From assembly GCA_946628455.1 (NCBI GenBank), contig CAMOWP010000021.1, positions 1 to 18,059 on the forward strand: a stretch of DNA of 18,059 bases. The letters run 5' to 3'. This DNA comes from an uncultured Clostridia bacterium. Lineage in GTDB: Bacteria; Bacillota; Clostridia; Oscillospirales; Acutalibacteraceae. A program made the translations under genes and the position numbers. Below the pieces are notes generated by a model. It was not told where the DNA came from and ran no database searches. It saw nothing but the letters and a program-made list of their open reading frames with translations. Numbering within the stretch: the stretch's first letter is position 1; the number at the start of each line of letters is the position of its first letter. Below, piece after piece: positions 12,720 to 18,059 of the stretch.

Positions 12720-13428
12720 TATGACTCCTGACTATTCCGTTATATGCTGTTATTACCGCTTCGTCCGAGATATTGCAGCCAAGCTCAAAAACAGGAACGC
12801 TGTTAAAAAGCCTGTCAAGAATATCAAGAATATTCTCCATTGCGCTTTTGCCTACGTATCTTATTGTCTGCTCAAAAACGCTGTGAAGCGCTGCGGCAGT
12901 ATCGGCTCTTTTTATATAGCATTTCTCGCTTCTTTTAATAAAGCAGATAGCTCCGAGCGGCGCTATTTCAGGCGTTGACCAGTCCGTCTGACCGCTCCAC
13001 GGAGTTCCGCAGGCGTAAACTTTGCCGTCAATTATTCTTATTGCGGGCTTGTCGTCGTTTAGCATATGCGCTCTGCTTTTGAAATGCTCAAGCCATAGCT
13101 TTGCGTGGGTGGTTTTTCCCGTGCCGCTGTCTGCCGAAAAAGCGTAGGCAACGCCGTCAAGAACGATACAGGAGGAGTGAAGCAGAATTCCGCCGTAGCT
13201 TGTCAGCTTTCCGTAAAACTCCGAGCCCGACAGCATATAAATCCAGTCATCGTCCGATTCCTTGCTGTCAGGTCCTCTGTGGAGTGAAAGAAGCTCTTTC
13301 GTTATGTTTATTTCGATATCCGCTTTTTCATCCTGCTTTTCGCTTAAGTAGGGGAGAGCCTGCTTTTCGGTTCTTCCCTCGCAGCCGCTGAGGCTTACCT
13401 TAAGCCCTGCAATATCGTATATCGGCAT
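12706..13428 (-). CDS. HPr kinase-like P-loop protein (HprK-related, function unassigned)
   Basis: The cytoplasmic protein has 240 residues. The ATG at 13428 is supported by AGGATG (complement of 13435-13440). SADSGTGKTTH (residues 98-108) is the P-loop of the HPr kinase/PEP carboxykinase-like fold; LNDDKPAI (123-130) has the paired Asp expected after it; and YACGTPWSGQTDW with PLGAICFIKR (138-166) is typical of a family of stand-alone HprK-like proteins. True HprK (about 310 aa) has a separate N-terminal domain and a GxxGxGKS loop; both are absent, so this is not the carbon-catabolite HprK. Relatives of this type (for example PadeK/ThcoK) phosphorylate the tail of lasso precursor peptides, and others occur in peptide-modification cassettes; the target here is unknown. 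It heads a two-gene operon with the DUF4430 gene and has its own promoter, divergent from mltG. Confidence 0.78.
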   Translation of the reverse strand: MPIYDIAGLKVSLSGCEGRTEKQALPYLSEKQDEKADIEINITKELLSLHRGPDSKESDDDWIYMLSGSEFYGKLTSYGGILLHSSCIVLDGVAYAFSADSGTGKTTHAKLWLEHFKSRAHMLNDDKPAIRIIDGKVYACGTPWSGQTDWSTPEIAPLGAICFIKRSEKCYIKRADTAAALHSVFEQTIRYVGKSAMENILDILDRLFNSVPVFELGCNISDEAVITAYNGIVRSHNEHK

Positions 13429-13457
13429 ATCTTACATCCTTTTTCATTTATGACAAT

Positions 13458-13486
13458 AGTATAATTTATACTGCCCGAATAGTCAA
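13458..13486 (-). promoter_or_regulatory. Sigma-A promoter of the HprK-like/DUF4430 operon
   Basis: Read on the minus strand, TTGACT (13486-13481) and TATACT (13463-13458) lie 17 bases apart, ending 29 bases before the ATG at 13428. Both boxes and the spacing match the hydrolase promoter at 10346. Confidence 0.8.
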
Positions 13487-13510
13487 TATTAATTATAATT
13501 ATAATATCAC

Positions 13511-13538
13511 TTGATTTTTAGTAATTTTATGTTAAAAT
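13511..13538 (+). promoter_or_regulatory. Probable promoter of the mltG-thyA-folA-dac operon
   Basis: TTGATT (13511-13516), 16 bases, TAAAAT (13533-13538), within a very AT-rich divergent region, 43 bases before the mltG start. Confidence 0.6.
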
Positions 13539-13581
13539 GATTATAACTATAATTATGTTCAGTTGAATTTGAGGATGGCTT

Positions 13582-14634
13582 ATGGCTAAGAAGAACACTA
13601 AATCAACAGCAATTATTGTTGTTTTGTTTATCATACTTTTTGCGATTTTAGGCGCAATCGGCTTTTTGATTTATAACGCAATTGACAGCGACATAAACGG
13701 CAAAAATCAGCCTGATACGGAATATACCCTCGTTATTGAAAAGCAGGATTTTGCCTTTGAAATAGCGCAGAAGCTCAAGGGTGCGGGGATTATTATAAAC
13801 GATTCCGTCTGGTCAAACTGGATGACCTCAAATTATCCCGATTTTCAGTATATCAACGGCGAATATAAGCTGACTGCCGATATGAGCTATGAGGAGATTG
13901 CCGAGAAGCTTCAGAATCCCGATATCTCACACAAAACAGTAAAGGTTGTAATCCCCGAGGGATACAACTGTATGGAGATTGCAAAAACGCTTGAGGAAAA
14001 CGGCATCTGCAAGGCTGACGCTTTTCTCGAGGTCTGCAAATCAACAGACGGCTTTGAGTATAGTTTCCTTGAAAGCGTTCCCGATAACGAGCTCGTTCCC
14101 TATAAGCTTGAGGGCTTCCTTTTCCCCGCAACGTATGACCTCGCGCTCAACACCGAGGCTAAGGACGTTGCAAACGAAATGCTCAGGGCGTTTTCCGCAA
14201 GATATAACGACAGCATGGATAAGTTCTGTAAGGAGCATGATATGACGCTCTATGAGCTTTTAACTCTTGCAAGCGTTGTTCAGGAGGAGGCGTTTACTAC
14301 CGAGAGCGCCGCAAATATCGCTTCGGTATTTATGAACAGGCTTGAAAAGGGCTCAAAGCTACAGTCTGACGTAACGTATTTTTACGCCAAAAAGCTCCGC
14401 GATGATTACGGCTTCTCTCAGGAAACGTACGACGCGTATTATACATACCGCTGCGAGGGGCTCCCCGCAGGGCCTATAACAAACTCAGGCGAGGATATAA
14501 TCAAGGCAACAGTAAACTACCCCGAAACAAAATACCTTTATTTCTTTTCTGATTTAAAAAAGGAATTCCATTTTGCCGAGACGTACGATGAATTCCTTGA
14601 GCTTCAGAAGAAATATCCGTGGAAAGAAGAATAA
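13582..14634 (+). CDS. mltG: Endolytic murein transglycosylase MltG (YceG-like)
   Basis: The 350-residue protein has a short basic start and one membrane segment (residues 9-32), with the rest outside the cell, as in MltG. The family cleaves nascent glycan strands near the membrane and so sets strand length during peptidoglycan synthesis. A LysM-like small domain covers about residues 48-140 (VIPEGYNCMEIA). The catalytic domain follows with KLEGFLFPATYDL, LASVVQEEA, FMNRLEKGSKLQSDVTYFYA, EGLPAGPITNSG and KYLYFFSD...FHFAETYDEF. The conserved acid is probably Glu236, the second Glu of QEE (codon 14287), by alignment from memory with the EKE motif of other MltG proteins. Val after LQSD replaces the usual Pro. 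GAGGATG at 13571-13577 supports the ATG. It is first in a tight operon; thyA follows after 13 bases. Confidence 0.93.
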   Translation: MAKKNTKSTAIIVVLFIILFAILGAIGFLIYNAIDSDINGKNQPDTEYTLVIEKQDFAFEIAQKLKGAGIIINDSVWSNWMTSNYPDFQYINGEYKLTADMSYEEIAEKLQNPDISHKTVKVVIPEGYNCMEIAKTLEENGICKADAFLEVCKSTDGFEYSFLESVPDNELVPYKLEGFLFPATYDLALNTEAKDVANEMLRAFSARYNDSMDKFCKEHDMTLYELLTLASVVQEEAFTTESAANIASVFMNRLEKGSKLQSDVTYFYAKKLRDDYGFSQETYDAYYTYRCEGLPAGPITNSGEDIIKATVNYPETKYLYFFSDLKKEFHFAETYDEFLELQKKYPWKEE

Positions 14635-14647
14635 AAAGGAGTAAGCT

Positions 14648-15550
14648 ATGTCTAAATGGGATAAGGATTATCTTGACCTCTGCAGAAGAATACTCAGCGA
14701 GGGCGTTGAGGTTGAAAACAGAACGGGAATAAACACAATTAAAGTTCCCTCGGCTCATTTTCATTTTGATTTGGGCGAGGAGTTCCCGATACTCACAACA
14801 AAGCAGCTCTTCATCCGCCAGGCGGTGCTTGAAATGCTGTGGATTTACCAGGCACAGTCAAACGACGTTCGCTGGCTTCAGGAAAGAGACGTTAAAATCT
14901 GGAACGAGTGGGAGATTGACGAGGACGGAATATGGACCGCCGAGCAGATGCTTCTTGACGAAAACGGAAAGCTTGCCAAAACAACGGTACATAAGGATTT
15001 CGGCAAGGAGTTTGCCCACACAATAGGAACGGCTTACGGCTATATCGTAAATAAGTTTCAGATGACTCAGAATCTTATCAACACAATAAAGACCAACCCG
15101 AAAGACAGAAGAATGGTAATGACGCTGTGGCAGAACGATTATCTTGACACCGCCGTTCTTCCTTCCTGCGTCTGGAGCAGTGAATGGGATGTAACCGAGG
15201 GCAGGCTTAACTGCTGGGTGCATCAGCGCTCTTGCGACGTACCGCTCGGGCTTCCGTTTAACGTAACGCAGTACGCAGTTTTAAACTGTATGCTCGCTCA
15301 GGTTACAGGTCTTAAGCCGGGCACAATCGACTGGTCTATTAAAGACGCTCACATTTACGTTAATCAGGTTGACGGGATTAAGGAACAGATTAAACGCCAG
15401 GACGAGCAGGGAGACCTTCCCGCGCCTCAGCTATGGCTTAATCCCGAGGTTGACGATTTCTTTAAATTCGATAACTCGAGGGACTGCAAGGACGTTAAGC
15501 TCATCAACTATGAGCATCTCGGAAAAATCGCTTTCCCGATTGCTCAGTGA
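14648..15550 (+). CDS. thyA: Thymidylate synthase ThyA
   Basis: The 300-residue enzyme converts dUMP and methylene-tetrahydrofolate to dTMP and dihydrofolate in the cytoplasm. Features seen: an N-terminal NRTGINTIKVP with FPILTTKQ, HIGTAYGY-type AHTIGTAYGY (about residues 122-131), the nucleophile Cys174 in LPSCVWSSEWDV (codon 15167), QRSCDVPLGLPFNVTQY for nucleotide binding, and DAHIYVNQVDGIKEQ. The common family motif is PPCH...Q; here His is replaced by Val and the Q by Glu. The B. subtilis/phage phi3T type of ThyA likewise reads PCVY...W, so this is a known branch rather than a defect. AAGGAG at 14636-14641 supports the ATG. Its product dihydrofolate is the substrate of the next gene, folA, 9 bases downstream. 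Confidence 0.95.
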   Translation: MSKWDKDYLDLCRRILSEGVEVENRTGINTIKVPSAHFHFDLGEEFPILTTKQLFIRQAVLEMLWIYQAQSNDVRWLQERDVKIWNEWEIDEDGIWTAEQMLLDENGKLAKTTVHKDFGKEFAHTIGTAYGYIVNKFQMTQNLINTIKTNPKDRRMVMTLWQNDYLDTAVLPSCVWSSEWDVTEGRLNCWVHQRSCDVPLGLPFNVTQYAVLNCMLAQVTGLKPGTIDWSIKDAHIYVNQVDGIKEQIKRQDEQGDLPAPQLWLNPEVDDFFKFDNSRDCKDVKLINYEHLGKIAFPIAQ

Positions 15551-15559
15551 GGAAATGTT

Positions 15560-16042
15560 ATGTCTTTATCAATAATTGCCGCTGTCGGTAAAAATCTTGA
15601 GCTCGGGCTCAATAACGGTTTAATCTGGCGTTTCAAAGAGGATATGAAATTCTTTAAGGAGACTACTATGGGTCACCCTGTTATTATGGGGCGCAAGACC
15701 TTTGAGTCTCTGCCAAAGGCGCTTGTGAACAGGCGCAATATCGTTATAACAACCGACACTGACTATTCAGCCGAGGGCGCAGAGGTCGTTCATTCCGTTG
15801 AAGAAGCTGTTGAGCTCTGCGGCGGGGAAGAGGCGTTCGTTATCGGCGGCGGAAGAATTTACAGCGAAATGCTCCCGCTTTGCGATAAGCTTTATTTAAC
15901 TGAAATTGAAGCTGAATGCAAAAGCGCCGATACTTTTTTCCCAAGCTTTAATAAAAGCGATTATATCAGCGAAAAGCTCAGCGAATATAACGTTGACGGA
16001 ATTTCGTTTTCTCATATTTTATATACCCTAAGGAAAGGTTAA
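15560..16042 (+). CDS. folA: Dihydrofolate reductase
   Basis: The 160 residues are normal length for the family. It reduces dihydrofolate with NADPH to tetrahydrofolate, closing the cycle opened by ThyA. Seen: SIIAAVGKNLELGLNN at the N-terminus, Trp23 and the catalytic acid Asp28 in IWRFKEDMKFFKE, VIMGRKTFESLP, and VIGGGRIYSEMLP with the Gly-Gly NADPH loop and Tyr. Arg-Phe after Trp23 replaces the more usual Pro/Asn-containing stretch. The ribosome site GAGG (15549-15552) overlaps the thyA stop codon, so translation is likely coupled. Only four bases separate it from the next gene. Confidence 0.95.
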   Translation: MSLSIIAAVGKNLELGLNNGLIWRFKEDMKFFKETTMGHPVIMGRKTFESLPKALVNRRNIVITTDTDYSAEGAEVVHSVEEAVELCGGEEAFVIGGGRIYSEMLPLCDKLYLTEIEAECKSADTFFPSFNKSDYISEKLSEYNVDGISFSHILYTLRKG

Positions 16043-16046
16043 CTTT

Positions 16047-17282
16047 ATGCGCAAATCAATTAAACTTATCTCGTTCATACTGTGCCTTGTGATGATTGTG
16101 TGCTCTGCGCCCATAAGCGCTTTTGCTGAGGAAACCGGCGAGGATAATTCGTCTCCCTCAACAGTTGAGCCTGCACAGGATACCACAACCAAGCCCTCAA
16201 CAACCAAAAAGGTTAAGCCTAAGAAAACAAAGGTTGAAGGGCTTCCGGAGTATATCAATAAAAAGGCTGATAAAAAGGCCTCCTTTAAAATCACAATAAC
16301 TCCCGCAGACCCTAAAAGAGTTGTTAAGCTCCAGCTTTACAACAGCAAAAAGAAAAAGTATAAAACTATCAAAACATATAAAACCAAGGTCGCTGAGACT
16401 GCTAAGCTTAAAATTACCATTCCCGATAAGTACAGAAAAAAGACAACGGGAAAGTGGCGCATAGTTATTGCCAAATCAAAAACGGGTAAAAGGTATATCT
16501 CAAAAAGCTTCAAGGTTGTTACAAGCAATGTTGACCTTTTAGGGCTCAACTCAAAGGCTGCCTGCATTTACTGCATTGATACAGACAAGGTTATCTATGA
16601 AAAGAAAATGAACCAGCGCCGTCAGCCTGCAAGCTGCACAAAGGTTATGACTGCTATCTGCGTTATTGAGGAGGGCAAGTTTTACGGCACCTCAAAAACA
16701 GTTGCAGCGGCTCAGAGAACGCCCGCAAAGAGGCTTTATGCAAAGTCCGGCGACAGATGGAGAAATAAGGATTTGATGTACGCAATGCTGCTTCCGTCTG
16801 CAAACGACGCGGCAGTGCTTCTCGCCTGGGGCGTTGGAGGAACGGGTAAAAAGTTCGCAAAGATTATGAACAAGACCGCTAAAAAAATCGGTCTTGAAAA
16901 CACTCATTACACAAACTCCTACGGCCTCCCCGATAAAACGCATTACACAACGGCTTATGACCTTGCAAAAACCGTTGCCTATGCGGGAACGCTTCCCGAG
17001 TTCCGTCAGGTTGTGGGAACCTCTCACTATTCCTTCTCCTCGGTTAATTACCACAATCACTATTCCTTTGGAACGGCTGATAAAATGAAGGGCTGGAAAG
17101 GGCATATCGGAGGTAAGACGGGCTCGTCCCATAAGAGCGGCGCCTGCTTCGCAGGGCTTTATAAATACGGCGGAAAAACTTATGCCGTAACAGTTCTCGG
17201 CGCTTCGTCAAAGAGCGTGCGCTGGAATGATATGGGCAAGCTTTACAGATATATTCAGAATAACGGAAACGAAAAGTATTAA
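16047..17282 (+). CDS. D-alanyl-D-alanine carboxypeptidase (serine type, peptidase S11)
   Basis: The 411-residue exported penicillin-binding protein trims the terminal D-Ala of peptidoglycan stem peptides outside the cell. It has a signal peptide at residues 1-27 (ends SAFA); a Thr/Pro/Lys-rich linker (35-65); a Lys-rich, beta-looking domain with unclear role (66-165); then the S11 catalytic domain. Catalytic motifs: Ser196-Cys-Thr-Lys199 (SxxK), Ser251-Ala-Asn253 (SxN) and Lys357-Thr-Gly359 (KTG). Classical DacA/DacF proteins have the catalytic domain directly after the signal peptide and a C-terminal domain with amphipathic anchor; here the extra domain is N-terminal and there is no C-terminal anchor. 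AGGAAAGG (16031-16038) lies inside the end of folA. It is the last gene of the mltG operon; no clear terminator follows before the infC promoter. Confidence 0.9.
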   Translation: MRKSIKLISFILCLVMIVCSAPISAFAEETGEDNSSPSTVEPAQDTTTKPSTTKKVKPKKTKVEGLPEYINKKADKKASFKITITPADPKRVVKLQLYNSKKKKYKTIKTYKTKVAETAKLKITIPDKYRKKTTGKWRIVIAKSKTGKRYISKSFKVVTSNVDLLGLNSKAACIYCIDTDKVIYEKKMNQRRQPASCTKVMTAICVIEEGKFYGTSKTVAAAQRTPAKRLYAKSGDRWRNKDLMYAMLLPSANDAAVLLAWGVGGTGKKFAKIMNKTAKKIGLENTHYTNSYGLPDKTHYTTAYDLAKTVAYAGTLPEFRQVVGTSHYSFSSVNYHNHYSFGTADKMKGWKGHIGGKTGSSHKSGACFAGLYKYGGKTYAVTVLGASSKSVRWNDMGKLYRYIQNNGNEKY

Positions 17283-17311
17283 TCAGGTAGCTTGTTATAT
17301 TAAAAAAGTTC

Positions 17312-17340
17312 TTGACAAATGAGCTCGGGTGTGTTAATAT
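17312..17340 (+). promoter_or_regulatory. Strong sigma-A promoter of infC-rpmI
   Basis: TTGACA (17312-17317) is a perfect -35 box, followed after 17 bases by TAATAT (17335-17340). Transcription would start near 17347 and give a leader of about 130 bases. Confidence 0.88.
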
Positions 17341-17346
17341 ATTCGC

Positions 17347-17476
17347 ACAACAAAGAAGAACGCACCCGTTCTCCCCTTAAGCTGACGTGAAAAGGGCAAT
17401 ACTTATTTGTTTTTAACAGCAGGTGAAGTACGGGCGCATGTTCGTACTTTTAATTTTATTTAAAGAGGTGTTTTTT
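17347..17476 (+). promoter_or_regulatory. infC leader with attenuator-like hairpins (L20-leader type)
   Basis: The leader has a hairpin AGAACG/CGTTCT (17357-17372), a possible CCCTT/AAGGG stem (about 17374-17395), and a late hairpin AAGTACG (17426-17432) / CGTACTT (17443-17449) followed by TTAATTTTATTT, which looks like an intrinsic terminator. CCCGT at 17365-17369 can instead pair with ACGGG at 17430-17434, so the upstream arm and the terminator stem exclude each other. In B. subtilis the infC-rpmI-rplT operon is controlled by L20-dependent transcription attenuation in a leader of this kind; that this one works the same way is inference. Confidence 0.65.
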
Positions 17477-17998
17477 ATCAGCAAAAATGCTCCGCAGCTT
17501 AACGGCGAAATCAGAGATAAGGAAGTCCGCGTAATTTCCGATACAGGCGAGCAGCTCGGCATTATGAGCGCAAAAGAGGCTCAGCAGATTGCCGACAGCA
17601 AGGGTGTTGATTTAGTTAAAATCGCTCCCCAGGCTAAGCCACCTGTTGTTAAGATTATGGATTATTCCAAGTATCGCTATGACCAGCAGAAGCGTGAAAA
17701 GGAAAACCGTAAGAAGCAGAAAACCGTTGAAACAAAGGAAATCCGCCTTTCAATCAACATTGATATCGGCGATTTCAACACAAAGGTTAATCAGGCGCGC
17801 AAGTTCCTTTCAAAAGGCGACAAGGTCAAGGTTTCAATCCGTCTCAGAGGACGTGAAATGGCTCACTCAGACCTTGCGGTTAATAACTGCGTTCGTTTTG
17901 CCGAGGAGCTCAGCGAGGAAGCAAACGTTGATAAGAAGCCGAAGCTTGAGGGCAGGCAGGTGCTTATGTTCATGAGCCCGAAGGCAACAAAACAGTAA
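17477..17998 (+). CDS. infC: Translation initiation factor IF-3, AUC start
   Basis: IF-3 binds the 30S subunit, prevents premature 50S joining and checks the start codon. The product is 173 residues and aligns end to end with the family: ISKNAPQLNGEIRDKEVRVI, GEQLGIMS, VKIAPQAKPPVVKIMDYSKYRY in the N-terminal domain, a Lys-rich linker, then KEIRLSINIDIGDFNTK, KFLSKGDKVKVSIRLRGRE and PKLEGRQVLMFMSPK in the C-terminal domain. The start is set at ATC (17477) because GAGG (17465-17468) is 8 bases before it and family members begin at this point. infC is known for AUU and similar starts, used for self-regulation. A GTG at 17423 would add 18 odd residues and lies right at the terminator-like hairpin; it is unlikely. 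rpmI follows after 22 bases. Confidence 0.92.
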   Translation: MSKNAPQLNGEIRDKEVRVISDTGEQLGIMSAKEAQQIADSKGVDLVKIAPQAKPPVVKIMDYSKYRYDQQKREKENRKKQKTVETKEIRLSINIDIGDFNTKVNQARKFLSKGDKVKVSIRLRGREMAHSDLAVNNCVRFAEELSEEANVDKKPKLEGRQVLMFMSPKATKQ

Positions 17999-18020
17999 AT
18001 TAAAATTGGAGGAATAAATT

Positions 18021-18059
18021 ATGCCAAAGATTAAGACACACAGTGGCGCTAAAAAGCGT
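18021..18059 (+). CDS. rpmI: Ribosomal protein L35 (3' truncated)
   Basis: Thirteen codons are visible, reading MPKIKTHSGAKKR, the invariant start of bL35, with GGAGG at 18008-18012. The gene runs off the window end; rplT is expected next, as in most Firmicutes. Confidence 0.93.
   Translation, partial: MPKIKTHSGAKKR

Noticed and set aside
15161..15196. ThyA as inactive because PPCH...Q is altered
   Set aside because: The catalytic Cys174 is present and the B. subtilis/phi3T branch has the same type of replacement.
17423..17476. GTG start for infC adding 18 residues
   Set aside because: The added residues have no family match, no ribosome site precedes the GTG, and it coincides with the attenuator-like hairpin.

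Overview
The window looks like a chromosomal segment of a gut-type Clostridia (Oscillospiraceae/Ruminococcus-like Firmicute). This rests on strong AGGAGG ribosome sites, sigma-A promoters of TTGACT/TTGACA type, very large secreted proteins built from InlB B-repeats and beta-helix repeats, a Bacillus-type ThyA, and an infC-rpmI ribosomal operon behind an L20-type leader. This is inference from gene content; there is no rRNA gene to confirm it.

Left part (1-9263), surface region. Two giant exported proteins are each followed at once by a tiny gene. The first (from before base 2 to 2857) has beta-helix repeats, three 148-residue tandem repeats and a two-lobed C-terminal module. The second (3394-9039, 1881 aa) starts with a similar two-lobed module. 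It continues through paired-cysteine repeats, a beta-helix and five InlB-type B-repeats, and ends in a Hedgehog/intein-like (Hint) domain. The tiny genes at 2873-3037 and 9063-9224 encode paralogous 53-54 aa peptides. Their front halves are nearly identical (YxEPEFKVV, then EDIITGSTG) and their Gly-rich tails diverge. The 'giant plus small peptide' pair occurs twice and is the most interesting item here. Between the two pairs lies a composite intergenic repeat element.

Middle part (9308-13428). This holds an ECF transporter S component with an unusual Pro/Lys-rich N-terminal extension and a TTG start, then a secreted LCAT-like alpha/beta hydrolase with its own promoter. A bidirectional terminator separates these from a convergent two-gene operon on the minus strand. 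That operon encodes an HPr-kinase-like P-loop protein and, overlapping it by 14 bases, a secreted DUF4430 protein with a Thr/Lys-rich linker.

Right part (13582-18059), housekeeping. A tight plus-strand operon mltG-thyA-folA-dac joins cell-wall processing (an endolytic transglycosylase and a D,D-carboxypeptidase) with dTMP synthesis and folate recycling (ThyA makes dihydrofolate, DHFR reduces it). After that a strong promoter drives infC, which most likely starts at a non-canonical AUC codon behind an attenuator-like leader, followed by rpmI, which runs off the window end.
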